A stretch of 64,000 nucleotides of DNA from Steromphala cineraria (lineage: Eukaryota > Mollusca > Gastropoda > Trochida > Trochidae). Below, piece by piece: positions 12,117-23,468 of this stretch (within the stretch, counting starts at the first letter, position 1; each line of letters begins with the position of its first letter). The position numbers and the translations under genes are program-made. A model generated the notes under the pieces. The model was not told the origin of the DNA and made no database searches. It saw only the letters and a program-made list of their open reading frames with translations. The stretch is from the NCBI GenBank assembly GCA_916613615.1, contig OU744728.1, positions 36,850,450 through 36,914,449 of the forward strand, given 5' to 3'.

Positions 12117-14206
12117 TTAATGGAGGTACATCTTTTTATTGGTCATAAGTATGTTGTTTTTAAAAGTTGGAATCAGGTGCGAGTCGTGATGACCAATCTA
12201 TATCTTATTAAAGGTTTCTGTCTGTCTGTGATCAAGATGACCATGTGATACATGTGATGTTTCTCCCACTTCACTCAGATTGGGATTTAATCAAATGTTG
12301 TTTAAGGATAAAACACGTTGAATGATATATAATATGTGTTTTAAACTGGTTGACATAAAGGCATGGAACCTAATCAATTCCAATGCGGATAATTCCAACT
12401 AAAGGGCAATGAACAATCAATGATTTCAATATATTTTGAAGGAAAAATGCCATGAAAAACATTGGGAATAAACAATGTTAGCAAATACCAAAATTAAATG
12501 AGATTGATTGACACTTAGAATATATCGATGATTTTTTTTTTACTTTGACTACATGTTGACGTCTTTGATTGATAAAATATTTTTTATATAATTAAGGAAA
12601 TATTTAAAAAGATCTTCATGACGAAAAGGGTTCACAAACGGAAAAAGATAGATAATTGATTTAAAAATAATGGCATTAAAAAGAAAGGATTTTGATGAGA
12701 AACGATTTAACAAAGAATGAAGTCACTTAAAAACAACCACATTTGAGTTGGAGAAAATTTAATAAAACTCGTTTTATGCATATAAGTCATCTCATTCATA
12801 AAAGTCATCAAAATATTTTTTCAATCCAGATAACTTTTAAAGACAATACTTCATTAAAATGTTTACTTGTTTATCAAAGAATTTGAATACTCAATTTGTC
12901 ACTAGAATATTTTGAAACACCAAACCTGTCACACAAATATCAATAATGAATATAGTATCAATTAAAAGTACTCTAACGCTTTTATCAGTTAACAATTCAA
13001 TACACTCAGACAGACAGACACTCAGACAGACAGACAATATGATGCTCTAATTACATGGTGTGACACATAATAACCTTTTTATAAGAACTCAACTTAATCC
13101 CCGAGTTAGGTAGTGCCTCCAGCCTCGACACTGCGTAATATAATAGATCTTCTTAATCATCAGTTGCCGTTGTAATTCAGGGTACGAGCATCGCCTGTTT
13201 GTATTGCACTTTGTAAAATATTTTTAAATTGTCCCGATCATATAAACTGACAGTCAAAAACAAGTTTACACTTCAGTTGGATTTATTATATCGTATCGTT
13301 TTTTGTGGCTTTCTAAACGCCGGGGTATTTCTCTGAAGGAGTGCCAAAGCGTACTCAAACGTATCAAAAATGTGAGTTTCAGGAGCTGCCATCGTGTCCT
13401 GGCCTGGAAACGCCAGGAATTTAGGAGCATGCTGTAGACTTCTTTGTTTGTTTACATTTGTTGTAAGCACTCCAGTATATAATGTCACCAGGCGATGGAA
13501 ATATACATTTTGGTAATAAGAACCATACGCTCTAAGGTATTTTACTCATTTATTTGATAAGTTATGAGTGTTTGTTATAACAACATCGTGCTAATTTTTA
13601 CTCGTTGCTAATTCTTCACAAAACCCACCAACTCTTGTTCATGTATTTTTTTCAGGTTTATTGATCTTCATATTTTTAAGTGACATGTTTTAGAAGCCAG
13701 GAGAATTGCGCATCACGAGGACGTAAATATGTTTCGAGGACATTGCCTGTTAATAAGTTAAATTAGGAAAAAATGGAAGTGGGTTCTGATCCGGATGCGT
13801 ACACTTGGGCTGTTCTGATCTCGGCACATTAAAGTGTGATACCATCACTATTGAAATATGATCTAATGATGTCTCAGACAATTCTTCACAATAATTATAT
13901 GCATTTTTTAACTTACTAATAATCGTGATAGGATATGTTATAAAGTATTGAAATTGTCCTTTATACATTTGATAAAGTAACAGTTTTGGACAGCATAAGA
14001 AACCGAGAAATGATGTCTTGGCTTTTCTTAACTTATCTTAATGATCCTTTTACATGTTCATCACGTTTTTACCAGTAGTAAGATTCTTTAACTTTATTTT
14101 TAAGGAAGGAAAGTCTAATAAAGAGTTTTACCAATTGCTTCAAAAATGATCATATAGAAAACATTATACTTGCTTCTCAGAATTATAACTACTAAAAGTT
14201 GCCAAT
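12117..14206. other. Intergenic; (CAGA)n and an unassigned minus frame
   Basis: Mostly AT-rich. A CAGA-type microsatellite (two ACTCAGACAGACAGACA blocks) lies at about 13003-13036. A 71-codon minus frame at 13273-13488 is less AT-rich than its flanks and begins with ATG; its product has no recognised motif and may be chance, an exon or a retrocopy fragment. The diverged copy of the 8428 repeat is at about 13070-13132. Confidence 0.4.
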
Positions 14207-14978
14207 AGGATAGATTGAAGAGACATACGAATAACCATTCAGGAGGGAATCCGTTTGAGTGTTCTGCTTGTGACAAGATTGTTAGGGCGAGTGGCTTAAA
14301 AGTCACATGCAAACCCACACTGGAGAGGAGCCTTGCACGTGTGATGTTTGGATCATTGGACGACCTGAGACACATACAGGAGAGAGACCATTCAAATGTA
14401 CCGAGTGTGATCAGAGCTTTATGAGAGCAGATGAACTGCAGATCAACATACGAACCCACACTGGAGAGAGACCGATTAAATGTAAAGATCTGTAAAAATG
14501 CATGTTAAAGAAGACATTAAAACTGCATATTTTGTTGACCGATTTAACGCCTATACAAACTGTAAATGTGACAACGCCACAAGTTACTAGTCAATTTGTA
14601 ATAATTTATTCTGATTAAATATATCATTTACCAAATATTATATTTCAAGCACTTTTAGATGTAATTTTGAATATGAGATTGCCTGTTTAACAAAGCCTTT
14701 GTATATTGGTAATTATTGTTTGTATGACGTTGTTATAACTGGAACTGATTTCTTACATGTACTTTTAATGCATGGAGTTTTGAAAAATTAAAAATCAAAT
14801 TAAAAAAAAATGTAAAGAGTGCGATGAAGCCTTTGCTAGTTCCAAGAAACCTCAGAAACACAAAAGGATTCACGACTGAGAAAGGTCTTATAAGTGTAGC
14901 AACTGGTATAAAACTTTTACTGCATTAGGCAGCCTGAAGAGACACAACCTACTTCATGCCAGCGAAGCTTTATGAACT
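14207..14978 (+). pseudogene. Broken partial copy of the C2H2 zinc-finger gene
   Basis: 14207-14488 matches the upstream gene from finger 7 to the start of finger 11 (parent about 11206-11517). Matching landmarks are GGGCGAGTGGC, GAGAGACCATTCAAATGTAC and GAGCAGA-GAACTGCAGA. Part of finger 9 is deleted and there are frameshifts. 14811-14978 continues with fingers 11-12 and the tail (GCAGCCTGAAGAGACAC, CTTCATGCCAGCGAAGC). The two parts are separated by an inserted element. There is an in-frame stop (CACGACTGA) and cysteine losses (CSNWYK in place of CCKCDG). No fingers 1-6 are present, so this is a 3'-end duplicate that is now dead. Confidence 0.88.
14489..14810 (+). mobile_element. Poly(A)-ended insertion with target duplication
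   Basis: 322 bp inserted in the zinc-finger pseudogene. It ends in an A-run (TTAAAAAAAAA) and is flanked by a direct repeat, AAATGTAAAGA, at 14478-14488 and 14808-14818. The parent gene has this sequence once. Poly(A) plus target duplication indicates LINE-mediated insertion. The body has no recognised tRNA-like promoter; an ATTAAA lies ahead of the tail, so it may be a SINE, a truncated LINE 3' end or a processed 3'UTR. Confidence 0.8.
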
Positions 14979-17057
14979 CATCTGCACTCAGGGGCAAAAT
15001 AAACGATACCATATAAATGCATGATAGGTTAAGCTACGAGTGATAGTTACGGCTGGAACAGGGTTATCTTATGTCTTCAAGAGCCAGCTGAACTAAGATT
15101 TTAATTTCACAGCTCACTGTTACCGCTTTTGAAAAACACGCCTTTCAAAAACGCCGTTTAAAATTCTACTTAACTGGACGAGATAGGATAGTGAAATGAT
15201 CCTTTTGCTTGTCTTAAAACCAACTTAGTCAAAATGCATGAAGAAATTAAATTCTATCAAGGTATTTTTATATTGATAACATCTTTCATCATTCAAATTA
15301 CTACATTTCATAATTTTTTATCCCAATTCCAAAGATGACCAAAAATAACATTGAAAAAGCTGTTTGAGACCCCTCTTGTGTTTGAACAGTCATACAATTA
15401 TTAGTATCATACTTTGATGTTTGAAATTGTGAGTATTTCTTCACAACCGGTGTGGCTATCACAAGGGTTCGTAGTCGCATTTCATTACAACAGGTTTTTG
15501 TTTTGTACTCTTTTGCAAAAATGGTATCGTTTCTTTTGTCCCAGAGTGTACGCAGTTAAACTCACAATTACGAAATGTCCGGCTCATGAGCCATTTTGTG
15601 ACATTTCGTTTGATATTTTGATTTTTGTATTCAATTTAAAATATAAATGGCTCGTTATATTACAAAAAGTGCCACTTAATAGTTTTTAGATTGATAGTCA
15701 CCATAGATAATTCTATTTGAACATTACTTTATAAGCGGTTATAAATGTTTAAATATTACAATCAACTAAAGCTTATTTTCTTTATGTTAAGTTGTACTTA
15801 AGGGTTGAAAAAAAAACATGTTTGGATTAGACAATTATCAAAGGAGACTGCACACAAGGTTTCGGCTTTATAACACATTACGTTACTCTTATAAGAGGAA
15901 ACTTTGAGATGGAGAGATATGTTTTGTTTATTTGTTTCTCATCTTGTACATTCAATAACACATTTCGCGAACATTCATTTATATAACTATATACGTAAAA
16001 AGATGTACAAGCCGCCAAGAGGCTATACAAGGCAATAATCAATATTACATTGAAATAGGAATACACACAAAAAGAAGAAACCAGCACACACAGCACTCAA
16101 TTACCCAAGCTCAGTCAATCAAATGTAAAATGTCATTCAATACCAACTTACATAGGAAATATTTTATCAATAATTTAAGGGTAAAAGCATTCCTGTTATG
16201 TACATTGCTTGCCTCAATTGAGTAAATGCCAACAATCCCTGCTTTGTACATCACTGGCTTCTTATCACTTATCTCTGCTTAATTACATTTACTCTTTTCA
16301 TTAAATTGTTTACTGTGTATTGTACCATGTACTTATATATATGCTCGTTCCTTACTAATCATTACCTCTGCTTGAGAACGACACAAGAACCTGTGTCGAT
16401 ACGTCACAAAACATGAATAAAGAAGTTATCATCCATATATTCCTCTTCGTTGTTGCTTTACTGATAGTCATTGGTCACTAAAGCCCAACTATGTTTTATG
16501 CCATCGACTGGTCATCGATTGATCGAAAACTTTTCATAATGATATATCAATCATAACAAATTAACTTCCAATTACAGCAAAGACTTATCATAATAAATGC
16601 AATTTCGTCTGCAAAGGCAGATTGAAATACGTGTCTAAACCGTTTTCAAAGTTTTTTTATTAAATGAAATGAATATAAAAACTGCCTCTCATTCAATACA
16701 AAATGAGTGTTTCCTTATGAATAAACACCGTGTATCGATAAGGATCAAGTAATGAAATGTTAATTGTAAACATAGTTGCTAAAATATGTTACATATGATT
16801 TTATTAAACGCGGTTACTTGCAGAACTTCCGCAATGTTTTTATCAGGTTATTTCAATGAATATGACACGTTTATTTGTAACATTGGACAGCCATTGCATT
16901 CTTGTTCACCGTGAACAGAACAAATGTACTTTCACAAAAGGTAATGAACTAACTATGGCACAACATGCATATGTTACATGTGATAAATGCTCATCAAAGC
17001 GCAAATACAACTATGCTTTGGCGTTCAAATTCAATAATCATTTATGATGTAAAAACT
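14979..17057. other. Intergenic; possible retroelement tail near 16380
   Basis: AT-rich with no supported gene. A 91-codon frame at 15414-15689 has no recognisable domain. At 16379-16398 CGACACA/TGTGTCG forms a small hairpin followed by ATACGTCAC and GAATAAAGAAGTTATC. This arrangement resembles the 3' ends of some invertebrate retroelements, a weak family call made from memory. Confidence 0.35.
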
Positions 17058-17422
17058 TTAAAGGGACAGTAGCACGTTTAAAGGGGGGATATAAGGTGAT
17101 GTCAAGAAAATGAAAATACTTGGTTCCATTTGAAAGACAATGTATTTAAACTAAATGGAGCAGTAATAATTCAAATATGTAATGTAAAGTTCAGTCATGC
17201 GACTCCCTTTCTAACACAAAATGAATTAAAGGTGTTCACGCAAAAATGGCCGCCTATGGACTTCATGTGAATCTTTATAATTTGTTCTTTGACTATGGAT
17301 TATTGGTTTTTGATATGAGATTTTTGACACTATCAAAATAATGCATTGAGCATTAACGTACAATGATCAATGAAAAATTTTAAATACAAAATTTTCAAAA
17401 GAACGTGCTACTGCCCCTTTAA
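17058..17422 (+). mobile_element. TTAA-flanked MITE, family 1 copy B
   Basis: 365 bp between TTAA sites. The left terminus is AGGGACAGTAGCACG (one change) and the right is the complement of AGGGGCAGTAGCACG. It sits at the outer edge of the 59-bp array behind the galactosyltransferase gene. Confidence 0.85.
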
Positions 17423-17436
17423 AGTGATAATTGATT

Positions 17437-18181
17437 AGGTCAACTGTTGATGAGGATAGTCTTGACTTTATTTACCCCTGTATTAATAAGGAATACAGTA
17501 AGGCTTTTGACATAATGAGCATGGGTGCCTAATGCTTATAAAAACCCATTATAAATGTGCTTTGACTTTCAAATCAAATAATCATTTATTATATGTGAGT
17601 TGGTGAGGTCAGCTGTTGTTGCCCGGGAAAGCTTTGACTTGAATTTGCCCTTTGTTAGTTAGTGAGGCCAGTTGTTGTCCTCTGGGAAAGCTTTGACTTG
17701 AATTTATCTTATGTTAGTTGGTGAAGTCAAATGTTGTCCTTCGGGAAAGCTTTGACTTAAATTTATCCTATGCTAGTTGGTGAGGTCAATATTGTCCTCC
17801 CGGGAAGCTTTGATTTGAATTTACCCAATGTTTGTTGGTGAAGTCAAATGTTGTCCTTCGGGAAAGCTTTGACTTAAATTTATCTTATGTTAGTTGGTGA
17901 GGTCAATATTGTCCTCCCGGGGAGCTTTGATTTGAATTTATCCTATGCTAGTTGGTGAGGTCAATATTGACGACCCGGGATGCTTTGATTTGAATTTACC
18001 CAATGTTTGTTGGTGATGTCATTTGTTGTCCTTCGGGAAAGCTTTGACTTCAATTTATCTTATGTAAGTTGATACTTAAGGTCAAATGTTGTCCTCCGGG
18101 AAAGCTTTGACTTGAATTTATCCTATGTAAGTTGGTGAGGTCAGCTGTTGTCCTCCGGGAAAGCCTTGACTATCCCGAATG
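17437..18181. repeat. 59-bp tandem array containing last codons of C1GALT-like gene
   Basis: About ten 58-59-bp units from 17590, plus one diverged unit near 17437. Each contains GGGAAAGCTTTGACTT and GTTGGTGAGGTCA. On the minus strand the first unit is the end of the galactosyltransferase coding sequence (codons for KAFPEDNS and the TGA). The array is therefore an amplification of that exon end together with adjoining 3'UTR sequence. Confidence 0.9.
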
Positions 18182-21018
18182 GAGCGAGGGTGTAGACAAG
18201 GTACTCCAGCATGTGTATATCGTAGTGTTGGAGGTAGTGGAATGAGATGGGGTACCTGCTCATAGACTCGATACCCTGAAGAGGAAAAGGAGAGGTTTTA
18301 AATATTAAATAATATCAATATGTAAATTTACTCACACATTGTATGGGGTTTTAAAATCTTATCTCATGTAAGAATAACAAATTGTCTCGATTTCATGCTC
18401 GATGGAGGACCTTTACGAGTTATATTTTTGTTGCTATATAATGTTGTCCTGCTTATATTTTATAGGCGCTTAACTTTGTTAATGATGTCATGTGATTTTA
18501 TTCTAATTATGGAATTGTACATCTTCTGAACTGAACGAATTAAAAAAAATAGAAAAAATATTTGAGATTACAAACTAATTGCCTAGAAAATTAATGTGAC
18601 CTTTTTAACAAGTACGTTAACATAAAAAATATATATATATTCTCAAGAAAGTATATTGTATCGAAACTGTCTTGTTTTGAGTTTAATCACGTTCAATACA
18701 ATGTCTGTTACTTTAAATGAGTAGGTAGATAATATATATTCACAAGACGTACCTTTTTGAATCTATCATCCATGAACGTCTTATACCATGGTTTGAAATC
18801 GCCATCTGTTCGAAGTGATGCCGTGTCGTAATGAAAGCGTGATTTATTCCGTCTGTCTGTGGAATCTCCAACTCTCACTCTAAGATGATAAAGGCAGTAT
18901 CCTAGTGTTCTATCCTCGGCCCCGGCTGGGTCTGTACACATACTTTTCCGCGGGCCCTCCTCCCCAAACCGCCTCAGAGCCTCCCTGCTCATCACATACC
19001 CTGCACCCCCACCGTTATAATGGACATACCTCGCCCCTGCCGGGTTGTAATACTCTCCGAAATACACAGGGTCGTTTGGATCCTCACCACTCAAGAAATA
19101 TTTTAAATTTTCCATTATGACGTAAGTATCGTCATCCGCTTTAATGAACCAATCAGCATCGTTTATATGATTTTTGAATATGTAGGTCAGGGAAGCGAAT
19201 GTTTTCTTGGCAAGATACAACTTTCCCTCTTTTACACCAACGTCAATTGCGTTAAATCGTTTGTCACGTCCAAAGAATAGGAGAACGTCACAACGTCTTG
19301 CCCACGTCATTAATGTGGCGTTGGCCTTGACATTGTCCCTCTCCTTGATCATGATCCAGCATAGAACACGCACCTGTTTGTGGATGGCTCGAGAGAGTCG
19401 GTCAGCTGTGGGTGCTGGAAATATAATTTATATTTAACCCACGAGAACAAATATATCAGGAATTTATTATTCATACGATTCCGTAGGGGAAAGTGGTAAC
19501 GTCATACACAGTGCTTTGACGTCACAGTCCATGACCTTGCTATTGAATGTTGAGTTTTATTGTTTCACTTAATTTAGCAAAAACTATTATATAAGAGGCC
19601 ATGACATACTATGTTTACGAGGATAGTGTCGAAATATTATTATTTATTATATTATATATTTTTTTCAAATATTCATTGTATGTCATTGACATGTATACAT
19701 GTATATTATAAGCTTTTTATCATTGGAATCTGAAGACACATAATGGCTCTTTGATTTACCGTCCAAGAAAATCTAGTTTCAAGTAAAGACGAACCGCGAT
19801 GTCAAAGCTTTGTTTTTGCAGTGACGTCATAATGATAAGGGACATTCAATACGCATGGCTTCTTGTGAAAAATATGAACCCGATATTGACTGTCCTCGTT
19901 AGTAATAACAACTATTGAGGTATAGTTTATTGGGTTAAAGCAAAGAGAAAAGGTTGAACAAACCGGCATTAGAGATATGTTTATCTTCTGTTATAATATT
20001 TTAATGCATTTTATAACTTTGACTTTTACATTTTAAAAGGGCCAGTAGCACTTTTTTTTTGAAAATTTTATATTTTGAATTTTCACTGATAACATGTACG
20101 TTAATGCTAAATGTATTATTTTAATAGTGTCAAAAATCTCATATCACAAATCACTCATCCATAGTCAGAGGACAAAGTAAAAAGATACACATTAAATCCA
20201 TTGGCGGTCATTTTATACACCTTTCATTTATGTTGTGTAAGAAAATGAAATCGCATTGCTGATTTTTACATTATATATTTGATTTATTACTGATTCATTT
20301 AGTTTAAATACATTTTCTTCAATAAGAACAATTAATTTTCATTTTCCTGACATCACCTTATAGTCCCCCTAAAAACGTGCTACTGCCCCTTTAAGGCAAC
20401 TTTTCACCCAACTCTATTGAATGTTAGGGTCAGTATATCATGATAACACGATATTAGACAACAGTACAGAGCATTAACCCATTTATGTCAACCAGTTTGT
20501 TAAACTTGAGCGAAAAAATGACTTATATTCACCTTGGTGTTACTACAATCACAGGATCTTATTTTGGAAACAATTTTAACGTTTCTGGATTCCAAGAAAT
20601 ATTGAATTTTATCAACTAATTTATCGTTCATTTTTTGTGTAGCATAGTTAAGTTAAGCAAGATTTCTTTTTGCCATGAACAAAGCAAAAAATGTTATTGC
20701 TGAAAAGTCGACACCGATGAAGACTTTAGCACATACCATACCCCAAGAAGCGTTATACTCATTTATATAAACATGTCTTAATAAATAAAAATAGTACTTA
20801 CAGTGTTTAGACCGTCCTTCAGTAAGGGTGTGCTTAAAATCCTTGACATCCAATCGATATTTATATGAATATGATACGTCTTTGAATACGGGTTGCCACG
20901 GAATTACACGAATTATCAAAATAGGAATAAAACCTAGCAAAAATCCTATTAAAAGCACTGTCCATCTTGGCATCAGTGTCAAATCAACTAAAAGACGCCT
21001 GATGGAGATAAAAGCCAT
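18141..21018 (-). CDS. C1GALT1-like: Core-1 beta-1,3-galactosyltransferase-like (C1GALT1 family), 3 exons
   Basis: Coding exons (minus strand) are 21018-20802, 19414-18753 and 18275-18141, with GT/AG boundaries and matching phases, giving 337 residues. The ATG at 21018 (AAACATGG, strong context) is the first in frame; a stop at 21100-21102 closes the frame upstream. It is a type II Golgi protein: short basic tail, membrane anchor at about residues 20-39, stem, then catalytic domain. VRVLCW (87-92), WFIKADDDTY with the metal-binding DDD at 166-168, GGGAGYVMS and EDRTLGYCL (from 239) are family landmarks. C1GALT1 enzymes add galactose to O-GalNAc (T antigen). Near the C-terminus GIESMSRYPISFHY lacks the Cys pair I recall in vertebrate enzymes, so this may be a divergent paralogue. 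Intron 1 holds a MITE. The stop codon lies in a tandem repeat. Confidence 0.93.
20033..20394 (-). mobile_element. TTAA-flanked MITE, family 1 copy C
   Basis: Inverted copy in the first intron of the galactosyltransferase gene. The right end is the complement of AGGGGCAGTAGCACGTTTTT next to TTAA; the left end reads AAGGGCCAGTAGCAC with one extra base. Confidence 0.82.
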
Positions 21019-21624
21019 GTTTAACCCCTTATGAGTCGCACAGCTCAAGGCCAGGAGACATCTATGAATGTGCACATGGGACGCTTGGTCGATCAATTTT
21101 CACTGCATGATTAGAAGTTGTCGCAAACCTCGTTAAAACAACACTTGGTACAGGAAATACATTTGCCAAGCGGATGCTAGGGTAGGCGTCAAATCAGTTG
21201 CTGCTCAGTACTAGTGGATTGCAACATGTTGCAGCCAGCTTTGAAAGATCAACAAGTCCAAAATCAAGGCAAGGAATGTGTCATGTGCACGCAGAATGTT
21301 CAGGTCGATTGCAAATATATATGATCACTGTTTGACTTGAACCTTTAAAACTGCAGCTCATTTCGTTAAATGAAGTAGATCAACAGCCAGCAAGTGATGC
21401 ATATGCAATTGGGGCGCCGTGACAGTGTCAAGTCAATGCATGAAGGAAGGTTGTATTTCACCTCTTCAAAAGACGTTGGCCTACTTTCAAGCAACAGGTG
21501 ATGTGTACGTACAAAAGATGCGAAGATCAATGTCGAATCAATTGCTAGTCTGTAAGCAACAAGGCAAGGTTAAACTCTAGGCAATGAGAAGGCCCCTAAT
21601 GCCTGTACACACGGAATGTTGAGG
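21019..21624. other. Upstream region of the C1GALT-like gene
   Basis: Should contain the promoter and 5'UTR of the minus-strand galactosyltransferase gene. No TATA box or other clear element was recognised. Confidence 0.35.
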
Positions 21625-21768
21625 TTAAAGGTTGTTGTTGAGGTCGAGGTCGAGGTCGATGTTGATGTTGATGTTGTGGTTGTGGTTTTTTATGTTGATG
21701 TTGAGGTTATTGTTGAAGTTGAGGTCGAGTTGATGTTGATGTTGATGTTGAAGTTAATGTTAGATAAA
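21625..21768. repeat. GTTGAT/GTTGAG hexamer repeat
   Basis: Imperfect hexanucleotide array (GTTGAT, GTTGAG, GTCGAG, GTTGTG) about 145 bp long. Its open frame is a Val/Glu/Asp low-complexity artefact. Confidence 0.85.
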
Positions 21769-21802
21769 TTGACCTGTTTGCCCCCGTGTCAAATAACAAG
21801 AG

Positions 21803-21969
21803 GTTATCATGCTCGTGTGTTTTCGGATCATGAATATCCTGCATTAGGAATAATCATTGTATTTTGCGAGCCTTGACAAGCTAAATACATAGTGTTTATT
21901 CCTAATGCAGGATCAATCTAAATAAAAATGCAGGATATGCACGATCTCAAAACACACGAGCATGATAAC
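21803..21969. repeat. Fold-back hairpin, copy 1
   Basis: Long inverted repeat with outer arms GTTATCATGCTCGTGTG and CACACGAGCATGATAAC and inner arms containing TATCCTGCATTAGGAAT. The loop is GCGAGCCTTGACAAGCT. The right arm has an internal insertion of about 25-30 bp compared with copy 2. Confidence 0.85.
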
Positions 21970-22251
21970 TTCTTTATCATGCAATATCATTGTAAACGTG
22001 AATTCGAAAATATGCCTGATATTTTAATAGTTGACGTTGTTTTAAGATTCGCGAATTTATATATGCCAGTGAATAGAGCAATGACTGTGACTGCGAATTG
22101 ACAAAATATAATTCCTCCTAACAGTGCCTTCTATTGCCGTTTTAGCTATTTTGTCAAGACTCAAAGATTTTTTTCAAAATCTATCAAATACGATGATTTT
22201 TTAAATAAAAAACAGTTTAAATGGTCTTTGGCGGGATCGAACTGACGTTTT

Positions 22252-22740
22252 TTAAAGTGACACAGAGTATCTTTCTTAAAATTTTATTTGGTTTTGATAA
22301 GCTACAAAATATCTTATATGCTGATTGAAGTTCATATCTCATCACCGGACTTGCAAATATATCCATTTATGCATAATATATCTCTAAAATGCTTGATTTT
22401 ATGGAATATTATTCGAAATATTTAATATTCGAAATTATGCATCCAATTAATCTACCTATTAGTTTAAATACCTAATAAACACTATCGAATCGAATATATC
22501 TTCCTGTCAGCTTATGACAAGGTTTCAAAATTACGTTTGGCGAATTTGCGCGCGCCACTCGAGTCACATTGTCCGGTTTTCGATCAAAATCCCGACTTTG
22601 AATGGCCGTATTTTCGCTCTTATGTACTGATTGACCTTTAACTTGTTATTTTCAGAAACAGTTAGTGGTTCCCGATGTAATAACATCGATTTCAAAATTT
22701 GACATATGTGATCCAATCAACATACTCTGTGTCTCTTTAA
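22252..22740. mobile_element. TTAA-flanked MITE, family 2
   Basis: 489 bp bounded by TTAA, with ~18-bp terminal inverted repeats: AAAGTGACACAGAGTAT on the left and the complement of AAAGAGACACAGAGTAT on the right. The second copy of the surrounding duplication lacks it (GACGTTCTTTTATCCGACG), providing an empty-site comparison. No coding capacity. Confidence 0.85.
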
Positions 22741-23334
22741 TCCGACGTCATCGAGAGGATGAGTCGATCCTACCAAGGGGCTTGGGTTTCTTTCCTTCGG
22801 CTACCTTACTATGGCAGCTTGCGTTGAAACAACGGCCGAAGAGCTAAACTAGATAACAATCTGTGGATTACCCTATCCAAACTAAACAAGCCTAAAGTAA
22901 AGAACACCGAAGATGGGTAAATGATGTAGACGATGTATGCTCGCCGTGACTATCTCCGGTAAACCTCCGTATCTGGTACTGACTGCAAAGCGTAGCTCGG
23001 CGTAGGGGAGCTGCAGTACCGAGGTGAGAATGATCGTCTATGTTGGAACATGAGACTTGAACTGCCTTTAAATTGGTACCTGTGAGTAATATTGTTCGGT
23101 CGGTTTCATTCAACTCGTGATGACAGTGTTTTGGTCATACATATGGCTAAAGATCCGTATAGTTTTGTTGTTATTTCTTAGATTAATGTATATGCAATGT
23201 ATCATTCATATTGTAATGTACCTCTCTGTTACCAAAGGCGTTCGAAAAAAAATTCTACCTTGACCTTTGATATTTGCATCGGTATCCGTATATGACCCAT
23301 TAGCTACGCCCAACGGAAATAGAGGTTATCATGC

Positions 23335-23468
23335 GCGTGTGTTTTGGGATCGTAAATATCCTGCATTAGGAATAAACATTGTATTTTGCGAGCCTTGGCG
23401 AGCTAAATACATAGTGTTTATTCCTAATGCAGGATATTTACGATCCCAAAACACACGAGCATGATAAC
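23335..23468. repeat. Fold-back hairpin, copy 2
   Basis: 134-bp near-perfect palindrome with arms of about 55-60 nt, containing GTGTTTTGGGATCGTAAATA and its complement. The loop GCGAGCCTTGGCGAGC is itself partly self-complementary. Confidence 0.9.

Noticed and set aside
13273..13488. 71-codon minus-strand frame
   Set aside because: Less AT-rich than its flanks but no motif, splice context or homology I can name.
16856..17047. 63-codon plus frame with two CxxC-like cysteines
   Set aside because: Too short, no recognised zinc-binding pattern, and adjoins repeat DNA.
18905..19120. Plus-strand frame over the C1GALT-like exon
   Set aside because: Antisense shadow of the conserved minus-strand coding exon.
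20802..21096. Longer N-terminus for the C1GALT-like protein starting at 21096
   Set aside because: The codon there is TTG, and an in-frame stop lies just upstream; the first ATG is at 21018.
22231..22245. tRNA gene suggested by GTTCGATCCC on the minus strand
   Set aside because: Flanking bases do not form a T-arm or acceptor stem; at most a SINE-type B box.
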